Origin: Portunus trituberculatus
Taxonomy: Eukaryota; Arthropoda; Malacostraca; Decapoda; Portunidae
Direction of reading: 5' to 3'
Length of the DNA stretch: 64,000 nt
NCBI RefSeq assembly: GCF_017591435.1
Contig: NC_059283.1
Coordinates: forward strand, 9,182,840-9,246,839
Below the pieces are notes generated by a model, which saw only the letters and a program-made list of their open reading frames with translations, did not search any database and was not told the DNA's origin. This document shows positions 21,766 through 34,180 of the stretch, in pieces (position 1 is the first letter of the stretch; each line of letters opens with the position of its first letter). The position numbers and the translations under genes are program-made.

Positions 21766-21863
21766 GAGCGCGAAGAGGTAAACACAGGTTCCGCTGCTCT
21801 GTGTGTTATGAGTGTTTTTTCCGGTCTTTTGCTTGATCTGAGGGTGCTGCTTCCTGTACGAAG

Positions 21864-22672
21864 ATGGTTTTGAGTGCCTGCGGAACCTGTGAGTTGACAG
21901 AAGGTTGTGGCATGTGAGAGATGCATGGTCTGGTTCCATGCCACCTGTGCAGGGATGAAGGATGCCAACATGAAGGCCCTTCAGTTCGACCTGCTGGTGT
22001 TCCTGCGCAGGCATTGCCTCAATAGGAGCATTGAGGAATGGAGGAATGAAGACAACGATAAGGAAACAAAAAGCATGCAACAGCAGAGTACCCAGACGGA
22101 AAGCCCAAAAAAGGAAGCAGAAGTTCAGACGGAGAAGAATGAAGACCAGCAGGAAGTAGTGGAAGTTGGAAGAGTAGAAAACCGACCCAGGAAGAGGATG
22201 ACATTCAAGAAAGCTCCAGTCCATATCATCGGTGACCGTATGGTGAGGAAGACCCCAGACTTCCTAAGGAGGGAGGTGGAGTGCACCAGCATGGGAGGTG
22301 CCAAGATACAGGATGTGAAGAAGAAAGTTCTAGAAGAAGTTAAAGAAATGGAAGAAAGAAGCCTGCTGGTGATCCAAGGAGGAGGAAATAACCTAGAGGC
22401 AACTGAAGAAACAGTAAAAGAAGTGGTAGAGGCAGTCAGGGCAGCTGAAGACAAGAAGATTGAGTGTGGCTGTGATGGGGGTCCTTCGGCGCCCGCATGA
22501 AGGGGCTCTATATGAAAAGACAAGAGAGACGAACCGGATGCTCTGCAAGGAACTCCTGAAGCTTAAAATGGAATGGCTTACAGAGAAGAAGGGGAATGTC
22601 AGCTTCCTGAATTTCGACGGGATCCTTGATCAAGACAGGCTCTTCAGCAGAGACGGCGTCCACCTCAACTAG
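21864..22672 (+). pseudogene. LINE ORF1: PHD-like finger plus SGNH-esterase-like domain
   Basis: From ATG 21864 the frame has a first Cys pair (CGTCELTEGC). After a 1-base shift near 21910 it goes on CERCMVWFHATCAGM, completing a PHD-type finger. The main frame (21907-22500) then has a charged linker and HIIGDRMVRKTPDF ... GGAKIQDV ... LLVIQGGGNNLEATEE. After another shift (22460-22672) it ends FSRDGVHLN. GDR-M, GG-NN and DGVH sit where the GDS, GxND and DxxH blocks of SGNH hydrolases are expected. CR1-type ORF1 proteins are known to carry such esterase domains. The nucleophile Ser is replaced (GDR), so catalysis is doubtful. Confidence 0.62.
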
Positions 22673-22979
22673 GATGGAAACCAAAAGATGGGACGGCGAC
22701 TGGCAGAGTGGATGAGTAGGCAGTAGTCACCTGCCGCCCGGTGGAATACTCCAGGAGAGGTACTTACGGGGATGTAGGCAGTGCTGCAGACTGAGTGATT
22801 CCCCGTGTCCTCTCTTCCCGGTTCCCTTTGTGGTCTCATTTATACAATTGAGCAGCTGCAGCCTGCCCTCTAAAGACAACTTCTACTACTTCCTACACTA
22901 CAATACAACACCTTACACTTTTACACTCTCTTCAAATCAAAATTTAATAATGGCTTCACCACGCCCTGCCTCGGAGTCC

Positions 22980-25903
22980 CCTCTGGGAGGGACCATAAAT
23001 GTCCCCAGGTCGGACTGCCCTCTGCTGTCGACCTTGGGTGTCTTGACACTTCATCTAATACTTTCACTATCAATTTCTGCAACATTCGTGGCCTTCGTTC
23101 TAATTTTCAATCTGTGGAACACCACCTCTCCTCTACTAAACCTCATCTTCTCTTCCTAACCGAAACACAGTTGTCTGTGACTACTGACAGCAGCCCTTTT
23201 CTGTTCCCTCCTACTTGCTCTATCCTCATTTTCAATCCAAAGCTGGATGTTGCGCATACGTGCGTAACGACACCACTTGCTCTCGTGCCCACAATCTTGA
23301 ATCTTCAGAATTTTCTACCATCTGGCTAAGACTTCAATGTCACTCTCTAACTAAATTCATCTGTGCTGTATACCTCTCACCTAATTCCTCTGACTATGTA
23401 AAATTCTTTGACTATTTGACTTCCAAGGTGGAGCACATCTTATCTCACTTTCCTTTTGCTGAGATCTCCATTTTAGGGATTTCAATGTTCACCACCAGCT
23501 TTGGCTTTCATCTTCTTTCACTGACCAACCTGGTGAACAAACCTTCAACTTTGCTATCCTTCATGACCTAGAGCAGCTAGTGCAGTTCCCTACCCGTATT
23601 CCTGACCGCCTTGGAGACACGCCCAACATTCTTGATCTTTTCCTAACCTCCAACCCTTCTGCTTACTCTGTTAAACTTTCCTCTCCGTTGGGCTCCTCCG
23701 ACCACAATCTAATTTCCGTTACCTGTTCTATCACTCCAGTGCAGCCTCAGGACCCGCCTAAGCGGAGGTGCTTCTGGCATTTTAACTCTGCTAAGTGGGA
23801 GGAACTAAGGCAGTACTATTCTGATTTCCTTGGGATGATTATTGTTTTCATGTCAGAGATCCTTCTCTTTGTGCCGAGCGCATAACAGAGGTGATTATCT
23901 CTGGCATGGAGCTATACATTCCTCATACTTTCTCTAACCCTAAAGCTAAAAAGCCTTGGTTTAACTCTGCTTGTTCTCGTGCTGTCAATGATAGAGAGGC
24001 GGCTCACAAACGGTTCCGTAGCCATCCAACTGCTGAAACTCATGCCCTATATATTTCTGCCCGTAATCATGCCAAATCTATTCTCCAACTTACTAAAAAC
24101 TCTTTCATCAATAGAAAATGTCAAAGTCTTTCCAATTCTAACTCCTCTCGAGATTTCTGGCATCTAGCCAATAATATCTCTAACAACTTTACTTCTTCGT
24201 CTTTCCTCCTTTACTTCATCCAGATGGCTCTACAGCTGTCTCTTCTTTTCTAAAGCTGAACTCTTCGCTCAAACCTTTGCTACCAACTCAACTTTGGATG
24301 ATTCTGGGCATATTCCTCCTACTCCTCCACCCTCTGACTACTTCATCCCTAAAATTAAAATTCTTTATAAAGACGTTTTCCTGGCCCTCTCTGGCCTTGA
24401 TTCTCGGAAGGCTTACGGTCCGGATGGAGTCCCTCCTGTTGTTCTCAAAAACTGTGCTTCCGAACTCGCTCACTGCCTGGTCAAACTCTTTCATCTGTGT
24501 CTCTCTACTTCTATTTATCCTTCTTGCTGGAAGTTTGCTCACATTCAACCTGTCCCTAAAAAAGGTGACCACTCCAATCCTTCTAACTACCGCCCTATAG
24601 CTTTGATTTCCTGCCTTTCTAAAGCCTTTGAGTCTATCCTTAATAGGAAGATAATGAGGCATCTATCAGCTCACAACCTTCTCTCTGATTGCCAGTATGG
24701 TTTCCGTAAAGGCAGATCTACTGGTGATCTTCTTACTTTCCTAACTGAATCTTGGTCATCCTCTTTTAGGGACTTCGGTGAAACCTTTGCTGTCGGCCTT
24801 GACATATCGAAAGCCTTCGATAGAGTCTGGCACAAATCTTTAATTTCTAAACTACCCTCCTACGGATTCTATCCTTCTCTCTGTACCTTCATCTCCAGTT
24901 TCCTTTCCGATCGTTCTATTGCTGCTGTAGTAGACGGTCACTGTTCTTCCCTAAAACTATCAACAGTGGTGTTCCACAGGGTTCTGTCCTATCACCCACT
25001 CTCTTTCTATTATTCATCAATGATCTCCTAAATCTGACTCAATGCCCTATCCACTCCTATGCTGATGATACCACCTTGCATTATTCAACAGCGTTCAACA
25101 GACGCCCAACCCAACAACAATTAAATGACTCAAGGCGAGATGCTATAGGACGCCTAACTTCTGATCTTTCACTTGTTTCTGATTGGGGCAGAGAAAACCT
25201 GGTTTTGTTCAATGCCTCAAAAACTCAATTTCTACAACTATCTACTCGACATAACCTTCCAGACAACTATCCTCTCTTCTTCAATAACACTCAACTTCCC
25301 TCTCCTCTACATTAAACACACTCGGTCTATCCTTCACTAAAAATCTAAACTGGAAATTTCACATCTCTACTCTTGCTAAATCAGCTTCCAAGAAGTTAGG
25401 TGTCCTGTGGCGTCTTCGTCCATTTTCTCTCCTCCCAGCTGCTTGCTCTGTACAGGGGCCTTATCCGCCCGTGTATGGAGTATGGCTCTCATGTCTGGGG
25501 GGGATCCACACACACAGCTTTACTAAACAAGGTGGAATCTAAAGCTTTTCGTCTTATCAACTCTTCTCCTCTAACTGACTGTCTTGATTCTTTAAGTCAC
25601 CGCCGCAATGTTGCATCTTTATCTGTCTTCTACCGCTGTTTTCATGCTGTCTGCTCTTCTGAACTTGCTAACTGCATGCCTTCCCCCCTCCTGCGGCCTC
25701 GCTGCACAAGACTCTCTACTTCTCATCCCTATTCTGTCCATCTTCCTAATGCAAGAGTTAACCAGTATCTTCACTCCTTCATTCCCTACACTGGTAAACT
25801 CTGGAACTCTCTACCTGTGTCTGTATTTCCACCTGCCTATGACTTAAACTCTTTCAAAAGAGGAGTGTCAAGACACCTTACGTTAACTGCACCCTCCTTT
25901 TAG
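22980..25903 (+). pseudogene. LINE ORF2: APE endonuclease, reverse transcriptase, C-terminal tail
   Basis: It is spread over several frames. The endonuclease part has LLFLTETQLS, VYLSPNSSDY and the catalytic GSSDHNLISV near 23690. RT blocks are in 24294-25031: KAYGPDGVPPVVLKN, NPSNYRPIALISCLSK, QYGFRKGRSTGDLL, LDISKAFDRVWHKSL. The YADD box (SYADDTTLH) is near 25060 after a shift. The tail (25400-25903) has RGLIRPCMEYGSHVWGG and ends NSFKRGVSRHL, with no RNase H. This composition fits the Jockey/CR1 group. It makes first-strand DNA at a nicked target. At least six frame breaks make it inactive. Confidence 0.85.
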
Positions 25904-26036
25904 ATTTTTTTGTTTTTTCTCTTTCTCCTACTTTCCTCTTAACAGGGCCTGGCAACCAGCGGGATTTTTTTTTTTCCAACACTTTGTTTTCCCTTGGCCA
26001 GTGCCCTTGTAATGTAAAAAAAAAAAAAAAAAAAAG

Positions 26037-28595
26037 GCAGGTGTGCTGCGTGGAGACAGCTTGATGAGGAGGACCAATGGATGACAGCAGACAAAGAATA
26101 GAACAAACTAACCAGGCAAGTGAATGTGTGAAGTTTGGCTGTATGAATGTGAGAGGATGGGGTGTGGGGAAGTTTGAGGATGTATGCAGGGAACTTGAGG
26201 AGTGGAAGTTCGACGTAGTTGGGCTTACTGAGACTCACCTGAGAGGTGACGTGCGAATGGAGGAATGTGAGTATGTCATGATAGGGAAGGACCGTAGGAC
26301 ACAGGAGACACTGGGAGGAGGCGTAGCCTTACTCAACAAGAAAGGAAGAGGACTGAAAGTAGAGGAAATAGATGTGGGGAGGTGTGAAAGTAGTGAAGAT
26401 GTGATGGCAGTGAGATTAGAATGTAAGAATAAAGTTGGCAGAACAGAGAAGATGGTGGTGGTGGTAGTTTATATGACTGTTATGGGAGAAAGAGCTGACA
26501 GGGAGAATAGGAGGAAGTTTGATGTACTTAGAAGAATGGTGAGAGCATAAGGAGGAAAGAATGCTTGTTATGGGTGACATGAATGCACATCTAGGTTTAT
26601 TGGGTGAACGAATGAACAGGAACGGTGAAATGCTTGAAGAGTTTGTGGATGAAATGGAGTTTGAGAATCTGAATGTTACCTTGGCTGAGGGGCGAGTGAC
26701 TTGGAATGCAAGGGAGCATGAATCAGCGATTGACTACATGCTGGTGAATGGAAGAATGTGTGAGATTGTGTCACACATGTGGATAGATGAGGATGGTATG
26801 GTGGATATTGTGTCTGACCACAATATGCTGGTCATGGAGTGCCGGATGCAGAGTGAGAATGAAGTGAAAGTGGCAGGTAAGGAAAGGAGGTGGAGACTGA
26901 GAGATGTAGGGTGGGAGAACTTTCAGGTAGATCTGAGTGAGAGAAAGTGGGATGATAATGTAAGGGTACATGATGTGGAGCACCTGAATGAGAGACTGGT
27001 TGAGAATGTGCGGAGTGCTGCCGAGAATCAGATAGGGTATGTGAGAGTAGGCAGGAGAAAGAGAGTATGCAAACCATGGTGGAACAGTGAAATCAGAGAG
27101 GCCAGGAAGGAGCGCAAGAGAATGAGTAGACAGTGTAGATGGTTGAGAAAAAAAGAGACATGAAATCGATGTGGCAGAGAATGAGCACCTGAATGCATGG
27201 GAAGAATATGTGAAACAACAGAGACTCACAAAGCGAATGATAATGAAAGCTAAAGTGAAGTGTGAAAGGAGTGTGATTGAATCTTTAAGAGAGAAAGGCA
27301 TGGAAGATGGCCGTGAATGGTACAAGTTCATGAGAGGTGAGAATATGTCAGAGAATGTTGGTGTGGAGAGTCTGAAAGTGAATGGGGAAGTTATAACAGA
27401 GAAGAATAAGATCAGGGAGGCAATTAGACAGTTTTGGGAAGAGGTGGGTGGTGTAGGTGAAGTGTTTGGTGTGAGAGAAGGATGTGTGACTGGAGATGAA
27501 TGCAGATGAACTGAATGAGATAATCAGCAAGGAGGAGGTAGAGAGATGTGTGAAAAGGCAGAAAAATGGGAAGGCAGCAGGTTTAGACGGGATACCATAT
27601 GAGATGTATAAAAATGGTGGGGAGGTTGTTATTCACAGGATGACTGAGGTGTTTAACCAGGTGTGGGAGGAAGAGAGGGTGCCAAGAATGTGGAATGAAT
27701 GCAGGGTGACTCTGTTGCATAAGGGAGAACACAAGAGTAAGAATGAACTGAAGAACTATAGGCCAATTGCATTACTAAACACAGTAGGTAAAGTATTTAG
27801 TGGAGTGCTGAATGAGAGATTGTGTAAATGGATTGAGCGAGCTGGAGTGTTAGGTGAGGAACAGAATGGTTTCCGTGTGGACAGGAGGGCTGAGGATAAC
27901 TTGTTTGTGGTAAATGAAATGATTGAGAAAAAAAAGAAAGGAGGGAGGCAAATTGTATTTAGGTTTTTTGGATATAAAAAAAACTTATGATAGGGTGGAT
28001 AGAGAAATGCTAGTCAGAGTCTTAGGAAAGATTGGGTTGAGTGAAAAAATAATCAACATAGTGCATAGCATGTATGTTGACACCAAAGCTAAATACAGAC
28101 TAGGAGATATAGAGACAGACTGAATGAAGAGTGAGAGAGGAGTTAGGCAAGGATGTATTCTGTCACCAACCCTTTTCAGTTTGTATACAGAGGAGTTAGC
28201 AGCCAGATTGAGAAGAATGAATGCAGGAGTAAGAGTGGGAAATGAGAAGATAGGTGTGCTCCTTTATGCAGATGATGTGGTGGTCATGAGTGAGTCAGCA
28301 GTTGAGTTGCAGAGAATGCTAGATGTTGTGGATGGATATGGGAGAGACTTTGGAGTTAGGTTTTGTAGTGAGAAAAGTAAGGTGATGATAGTGAATAGGT
28401 CTGAGGATGAAAGCAATGCAGTATGGAAAATTGGAGAGAATGAGATGAATCAGGCATGAGAATATAAGTACTTGGGGATGTGAGTGAGTCCAAGTGGGTG
28501 TGAAAAGACAAAGAATGAAAAGTTAGGTTTAGTGAATCAGTGGGTAGGACGATTGGGGAGTGCAGCATACATACATACATACATACATGCATACA
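26037..28595 (+). mobile_element. Second APE-type LINE with (ACAT)n tail
   Basis: Starts directly after the poly-A of the previous LINE and ends in a (CATA)n microsatellite tail at about 28563-28595 instead of poly-A. It encodes an endonuclease and an RT quite unlike the Jockey/CR1-type copy. No separate ORF1 is visible, so it may be a single-ORF LINE or 5'-truncated. Confidence 0.8.
26077..28459 (+). pseudogene. LINE ORF: APE endonuclease and reverse transcriptase
   Basis: The endonuclease spans 26077-26550 and 26561-27163 (VKFGCMNVRGWG, VVGLTETHLRG, VMGDMNAHLG, IVSDHNMLVMECR), separated by one stop. A linker follows, then RT in 27496-27990 (GKAAGLDGIPYEMYKNGG, ELKNYRPIALLNTVGKV, EEQNGFRVDRRAEDNLFV). 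After a shift in an A-run, 27923-28123 and 28124-28459 give LDIKKTYDRVDREML, VRQGCILSPTLFSLY and VLLYADDVVVMSES. All catalytic blocks are present (SDH, YADD). There is an in-frame stop at 28121-28123. The clade (I/Nimb, R1 or RTE-like) is not certain from motifs alone. No RNase H is seen. Confidence 0.85.
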
Positions 28596-29160
28596 CAGTA
28601 AAGTCCCGAGTTACGTCAAACTCGTAGTTACGTCAGTCCACTATAAGGCAATTTAAGATTAAAAAAAATTGAAAATTTATAAATTACCCGCCACACCGCC
28701 CGCCTCACGCTTGAATACAATAACACCCTGCCTCAGTTCCACCACACTGTTGCCTCTGGCAAGTGTTATCCTACTTCTGTGTTTACTGACTCAAGTTCTT
28801 AGTATTTTGCTCAATGGCACCAAAGAGAAAACTCCTTAGTGACAGCAGTGATGCTAAGAAAAGGAAAACCACTACGCTACAAGAAAAAAAGGACATAATT
28901 AAAAGACAGGAGAAGGGAGGCAGTAGCTGTGTGTGAGGGAGCGAAGAAGAAAATGGGATGCCCATTACCATGACAACGGGGAGGATGACGACCTTGAGGG
29001 CTCGTGCACCCATCACAACAATAACAACTCTGGAGCCTTCGCCTGGGCCACACGACACTTGCAGCTCACTTGCACCGTCTACGGTAATTCAAATTACGTA
29101 CAAAATCAACTTACGTCATGTTTCAGGAACGTAACTCTGACGTAAACCGAGACCTTACTG
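28596..29160 (+). mobile_element. Non-autonomous Tigger element with intact N-terminal HTH peptide
   Basis: The inverted ends are CAGTAAAGTCCCGAGTTACG and (complement of 29160 down) CAGTAAGGTCTCGGTTTACG. The same terminus starts at 60827. Inside, an ORF 28814-28936 encodes 40 residues beginning MAPKRKLLSDSSDAKKRK, the start of a Tigger/CENP-B-type transposase with a basic nuclear-signal-like stretch, ending at a stop after EKGGSSCV. The catalytic domain is deleted. It sits between a LINE tail and the (TA)n of the right arm. Confidence 0.78.
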
Positions 29161-29811
<651 letters not shown>

Positions 29812-30074
29812 TTTCAGTGTCTCAAAAATTCCTCCATCAATTCCTCCATTTTTGAACTCAACACAACCTTCCAGACAACTATCCCTTCTTCAATGACACT
29901 CAACTATGTCCCTCCTCCACACTGAATATCCTCGGTCTGTCCTTTATTCATAATCGTAACTGGAAACTTCACATCTCATTTCTTGCTAAAACAGTTTCTA
30001 TGTAGTTAAACATTCTGAGGTGTCTCCACCACTTTTCTCGCTCCTCCAACTGCTAACTCTGTACAAGAGCCTTA
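29812..30074 (+). mobile_element. LINE fragment (right arm), part before Harbinger
   Basis: 5'-truncated Jockey/CR1-type LINE, continued at 37425-37590. The two halves read straight on (CTGTACAAGAGCC-TTA | TTA-TCCGCCCCTG) as in the intact copy near 25450-25475. Confidence 0.85.
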
Positions 30075-30404
30075 AGGCGCGGTCACACGAGCGTTTTTTC
30101 CCGCAACTTTACGCCAGCAACTACCAAAGTGACTGAAAGTTGTGTCTTTTGGCGAAACGATCATGTCCGTCTTAAAGTTGCAGCAACATAAAATCTTGGC
30201 TTCAAATCCAGACGCCAAAACATCACCTCATAATTTGTTTTGCTATTTAAATTTGAAATAAGCAAAGATTCATCAAGCAAGAGCCCAAACAAGCATGTAG
30301 ATAACGGCAAGTACCGAATTCAAGACCAGCCACAGTCGTAACTAGACCTGTGAGGGTGCCAAAACAACAACAGAAGAGGTGACTCCCAGACTGGCATCTT
30401 TACC

Positions 30405-32700
30405 ATGTTTTCTACTAAAATACCTTGCTCTAGGGGCTCTGAAGCCTCTCTCCTAGAGCTAGTAAGAGAGAGAAGATTTCTCTGGTGTCCCAGGGATCTG
30501 CTCTACCATAAAAACAAGTTGCGAGGTGAGGCATTTGAGGAAATCGCAGCTGCGCTAAGAGCAGAACATCCTGAACTCTCAACACTTACAGGAGGTAAGA
30601 TTTCTTGCTCTTCACTACTTAATACTTGAGTATCAATAAAATTTTCACAAAACGGGCAAACACCACATACATGCTGAGTGGACAGGTTACATACCCTACT
30701 TGACACTCTTAAAGATTTCATTAACCTAACCTTTCAGTAAAGCAAAAAATTAACTGCCTTGTGTGTCTAACTTAACCTAAGCTAACCTAACTTAGTCAAC
30801 CACTAATCTAAATCTTATTATTCATTTGCGACAAGATAATATGGGGTTACAAATACTCCTGACATTGTGACCTATATCCTGAGACACTTTATAATCATGT
30901 GTGATGTATTGATAGAAACGGCAAATTTACCAAATTTTGGAATAAATAAGTAAATATATGCTAGTCAGCTACTTTGGGATAGGTTATGTTAGATTAGGTT
31001 TTCAGCCCTGCATTGTTAGTTAAGTCAAACTTGCACGGCTCGGTTAGTCAGTCCAGTAGGATTAGGTTGGTCAGCTTCACAGAGGTAGATTAATTACACT
31101 TAGAATAGGTATATACCTAATTAGTTACCTAGTTGAGAATACTTTTTTTTCTCATTATTGTGATTTTTGGTTGGCAGATATTTCAAGTTCTTTGTAATTC
31201 TTTGCAGCGCAAGTACGGATGAAATTCAAAAACCTCCGGACGTACTTCATGAGGCAGTACCATGAAGTTCAGAGAGCCCCTAGTGGATCAGGAGAAGCCA
31301 TCAAGAAAAGTGGCCACTATTTGATTGTGCCACTTTTCTAATTGACTTTGGTTTAGGAAACCACAACAGAGGCAAGCTTTGAACTCCCTTCAGATATGGT
31401 TAGTTTTAATTTTTCAATTAATATAATTTCCTTGGCATAATTTAAATGAAATACACATTCACCAACAAGAGATATAAATTTACTATGCAACTGTTACATG
31501 CGTTGGCTGGATTTTTTTGGTCTTCAGTGGGTCTATTTATAACTTGAAAATTTTGCACTATTGCTTTAGCATTTTTTTTTTTTTTTCCCCATTGTGTCAA
31601 GTAAATATTAGGATGTCCTGTTGTGCAACGGATAGCATGCTTGGTTCACAACTGCGAGATCCTGGGGTGTATCACCAGGTGTAGCAGGAAAATTGTAGGG
31701 CGATTTTCCCTTAAAACCCTGGGTACTAGGTGTAAATCAGGAGTTGTGACCTGTTTCCTGGGAAAGTAAACTGTGGTAACCCAGTGTTCCATTGGCTCTG
31801 TGTCCCAGAGTAATGGATTCTATCCACCACAGGCTTAAAGACCTATGAGACAGGAGATGAGCGTCTGTGGTGAAGCGTAGCATAGTGCACACCCTCAACT
31901 TAACATTTACCAAGTAAATAATTCCAAAATTTTGCTATCTGTTTTCCTAAATCTACACAATGTTTTAAAGTTTCATCCTGGTGTTTAAGGGCCATATTTT
32001 GTTTTTATCAGCATTAATGACACCAGTCTTCTACTCTAGGAATTAAACCTATGATGATCCCTTTCAGCTGTAGTACTATACCATACTTTCCTTAACCTCT
32101 TCAGTATTTCACTTGTGTGGTATTCTCTTATTGGTCAATCCCTGCTTTCTTATGTTCAAGGTGGTGTTGACAGTTGGAGGGGAAAGTAGAGATACTACCA
32201 CCACAACTCTTCAAGAAGATCATGATGAATGCGAGATCCTCCCTGGTTGCAGCAGCTTATCATATTCATCTGTGGCCAGCTGTACTTCACCTTTACAGCA
32301 AAGCTCTATTCCTTCTGCAGTAGTTCATGTTCCTTCTCCATCACCAAACGTTCTTCCTTCTTCATCACCAAACATTCTTCCTTCTCCATCATCAATTTCT
32401 CTTCCTTCTCCATCATCAATTGCTCTTTCTTCTCCATCACCAATTTCTTATCCTTCATCTTTACACAGTAACTCACCCCTTGGGTGACCTCTCAAAAGAG
32501 GTAACAGTAAATCTAAAAATGAGGAAGCTATGAATAGCCTTGGTGATTACCTAGCCAAAAAGGGCAAGGTATCCCTTTTAGCTTCATCCATTGGCCAGAT
32601 GGTAGAAGCAACAGCAGATTTCATGCCAATGGATGTGCAGATAGAATTAATAGAAAAAATTGTTGGTGTCATTAAAGAAGTTAGAACTTCAATTGCTAGT
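30405..32700 (+). pseudogene. Harbinger MADF-domain DNA-binding protein, three exons
   Basis: Exon 1 (30405-30594) reads SLLELVRERRFLWCPRDLLY and on to a GTAAGA donor. Exon 2 starts at 31208 after TTTGCAG, in phase, with MKFKNLRTYFMRQYHEVQRA, the second half of a MADF domain. A 1-base loss in an A-run near 31300 shifts the frame before KWPLFDCATFLIDFG. A third exon from about 32160 has a Ser/Pro-rich repeat (PSPSPNVLPSSSPN) and, after a shift, a helical C-terminus (32530 onward, QIELIEKIVGVIKEVRTSI). In this superfamily the MADF/Myb-like partner brings the transposase to the TIRs and into the nucleus. A LINE insertion at 32728 may truncate its end. Confidence 0.8.
31613..31915 (+). mobile_element. 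Probable tRNA-derived SINE inside Harbinger
   Basis: The head (31613-31690) has an A-box-like GTGCAACGGATAGCATG and a weak B-box-like GGGTGTATCACC, and a body of about 220 bp follows. No clear poly-A or target duplication was identified, so this is tentative. Confidence 0.4.
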
Positions 32701-32727
32701 AGGAAATATAATTCTTATAGCAACATT

Positions 32728-33225
32728 TTTTTTTTTTTTTTTTTTTTACATTACAAGGGCACTGGCCAAGGGAAAACAAAGTGTTGGAATAAAAAAATAT
32801 CCCGCTGGTTGCCAGGCCCTGTTAAGAGGAAAGTAGGAGAAAGAGAAAAAACAAAAAAATCTAAAAGGAGGGTCCAGTTAACGTAAGAGGTGTCTTGACA
32901 CTCCTCTTTTGAAAGAGTTTAAGTCATAGGCAGGTGGAAATACAGACACAGGTAGAGAGTTCCAGAGTTTACCAGTGTAGGGAATGAAGGAGTGAAGATA
33001 CTGGTTAACTCTTGCATTAGGAAGATGGACAGAATAGGGATGAGAAGAAGTAGAGAGTCTTGTGCAGCGAGGCCGCAGGAGGGGGGAAGGCATGCAGTTA
33101 GCAAGTTCAGAAGAGCAGACAGCATGAAAACAGCGGTAGAAGACAGATAAAGATGCAACATTGCGGCGGTGACTTAAAGAATCAAGACAGTCAGTTAGAG
33201 GAGAAGAGTTGATAAGACTGATGGT
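32728..33225 (-). mobile_element. 5'-truncated LINE tail inside Harbinger
   Basis: The complement closely matches 25550-26030 of the full LINE, including its poly-A (poly-T 32728-32747 on +). Its C-terminal tail is encoded at 33093-32878 (ending NSFKRGVSRHL). It was inserted after Harbinger arrived. Confidence 0.9.
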
Positions 33226-33532
33226 TTTGTTTATCTTAGAAAATCCGGGTTAGGTAAGGAAATTACAAGAAAGTGTAATGCTATATTTATTTTTTTATAT
33301 GGATAAATATATTTTGGTTCATTTAAAACAGTGAGATCATTACCCTTATTCAAACTTAACAGTACACAAGCAATCCATTAAGAAGAAACTTGCAGAATGT
33401 AGTTTGTCCAAACATTTGCTTTCTTTATTCATGATTTCATGTACAATTATGAGATTTAAATTCAGCAGAACCACATTTTTTTTTTTTAATCAAGTCAAAC
33501 TGTATATCATGAAAAAAAAAAAAAAATTGGTA

Positions 33533-34017
33533 CAGTTGACCCTTATTTTGTACTCGGGTTAGGGACCGGAAAACACTGTGTAAATACAAAAATCCATGTA
33601 AAAATCTGAACCCATGGAAATACTGTAGGAGCAACCATATAGACCAATGACCAAAGTTACTGAATTCCATATAGAACAAAAAATGAGTAATTGATAAAGT
33701 TAAAGTTATATAAAGATATGTAAGAAAACAAATAGTAAACATAAATGAGAAAAGTAATGTATCAGTTTTGATGAAAACTATATTAGAGGTACATCACATT
33801 AGTGTTTAAACTGTAAAAAAATCATTGCTCTAGACTGAAAAGTATGGTAATAGGAAATCAAAATGTCTGGCAGCAATACTAAAAATGTTTTTTTCCCCTT
33901 ACGTAATTGATATTCAGCACAGAACAGGTGTATAATAAAAAAAATAAAATAAAAATGAAGAAATCATTGTAAATTCAAAACCGTGCAAAAAACAAAGGGT
34001 AAAATAAGGGTGTACTG
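33533..34017. mobile_element. MITE, 485 bp, TA target duplication
   Basis: The ends are CAGTTGACCCTTATTTTGTA and (complement) CAGTACACCCTTATTTTACC, with TA at 33531-33532 and 34018-34019. Non-coding. The Tigger-like end pattern (CAG then a CTT/CTCG block) suggests pogo-group mobilisation. Confidence 0.85.
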
Positions 34018-34180
34018 TATTACAAGGAATACAATAAAAAAAGATACAATGCTAAGAAATCCTATTAATATCAAAGGAGACAGCAGTACCTGATGTAGTG
34101 GGTGCTGAGGTGAACAGACTGTGAGTGCGGGGGGAAAGGAAAGAAGGAATGGCTTATTACTTTCATTCCCCACACTTCTA

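Larger units (their letters stand above)
21766..26036 (+). mobile_element. Jockey/CR1-type LINE, near full length
   Basis: Contains an ORF1 (PHD plus SGNH-like) and ORF2 (APE endonuclease, RT and C-terminal tail), and ends in a poly-A of about 20 at 26015-26035. Other copies of the family are at 4823-5254, 29812-30074 plus 37425-37590, 32728-33225, 35150-35390, 46909-47280 and 56761-60072. The many copies in both orientations mark it as an abundant, recently active family. The edge between ORF1 and the 5' region of ORF2 (about 22700-22950) is not shared with the copy at 56.7-60 kb, so ORF1 may come from a related LINE. Confidence 0.82.

Noticed and set aside
32327..32533. Phe/His-rich small proteins from the repeat at 32320-32460
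   Set aside because: Alternative frames of the Ser/Pro repeat in the third MADF exon.
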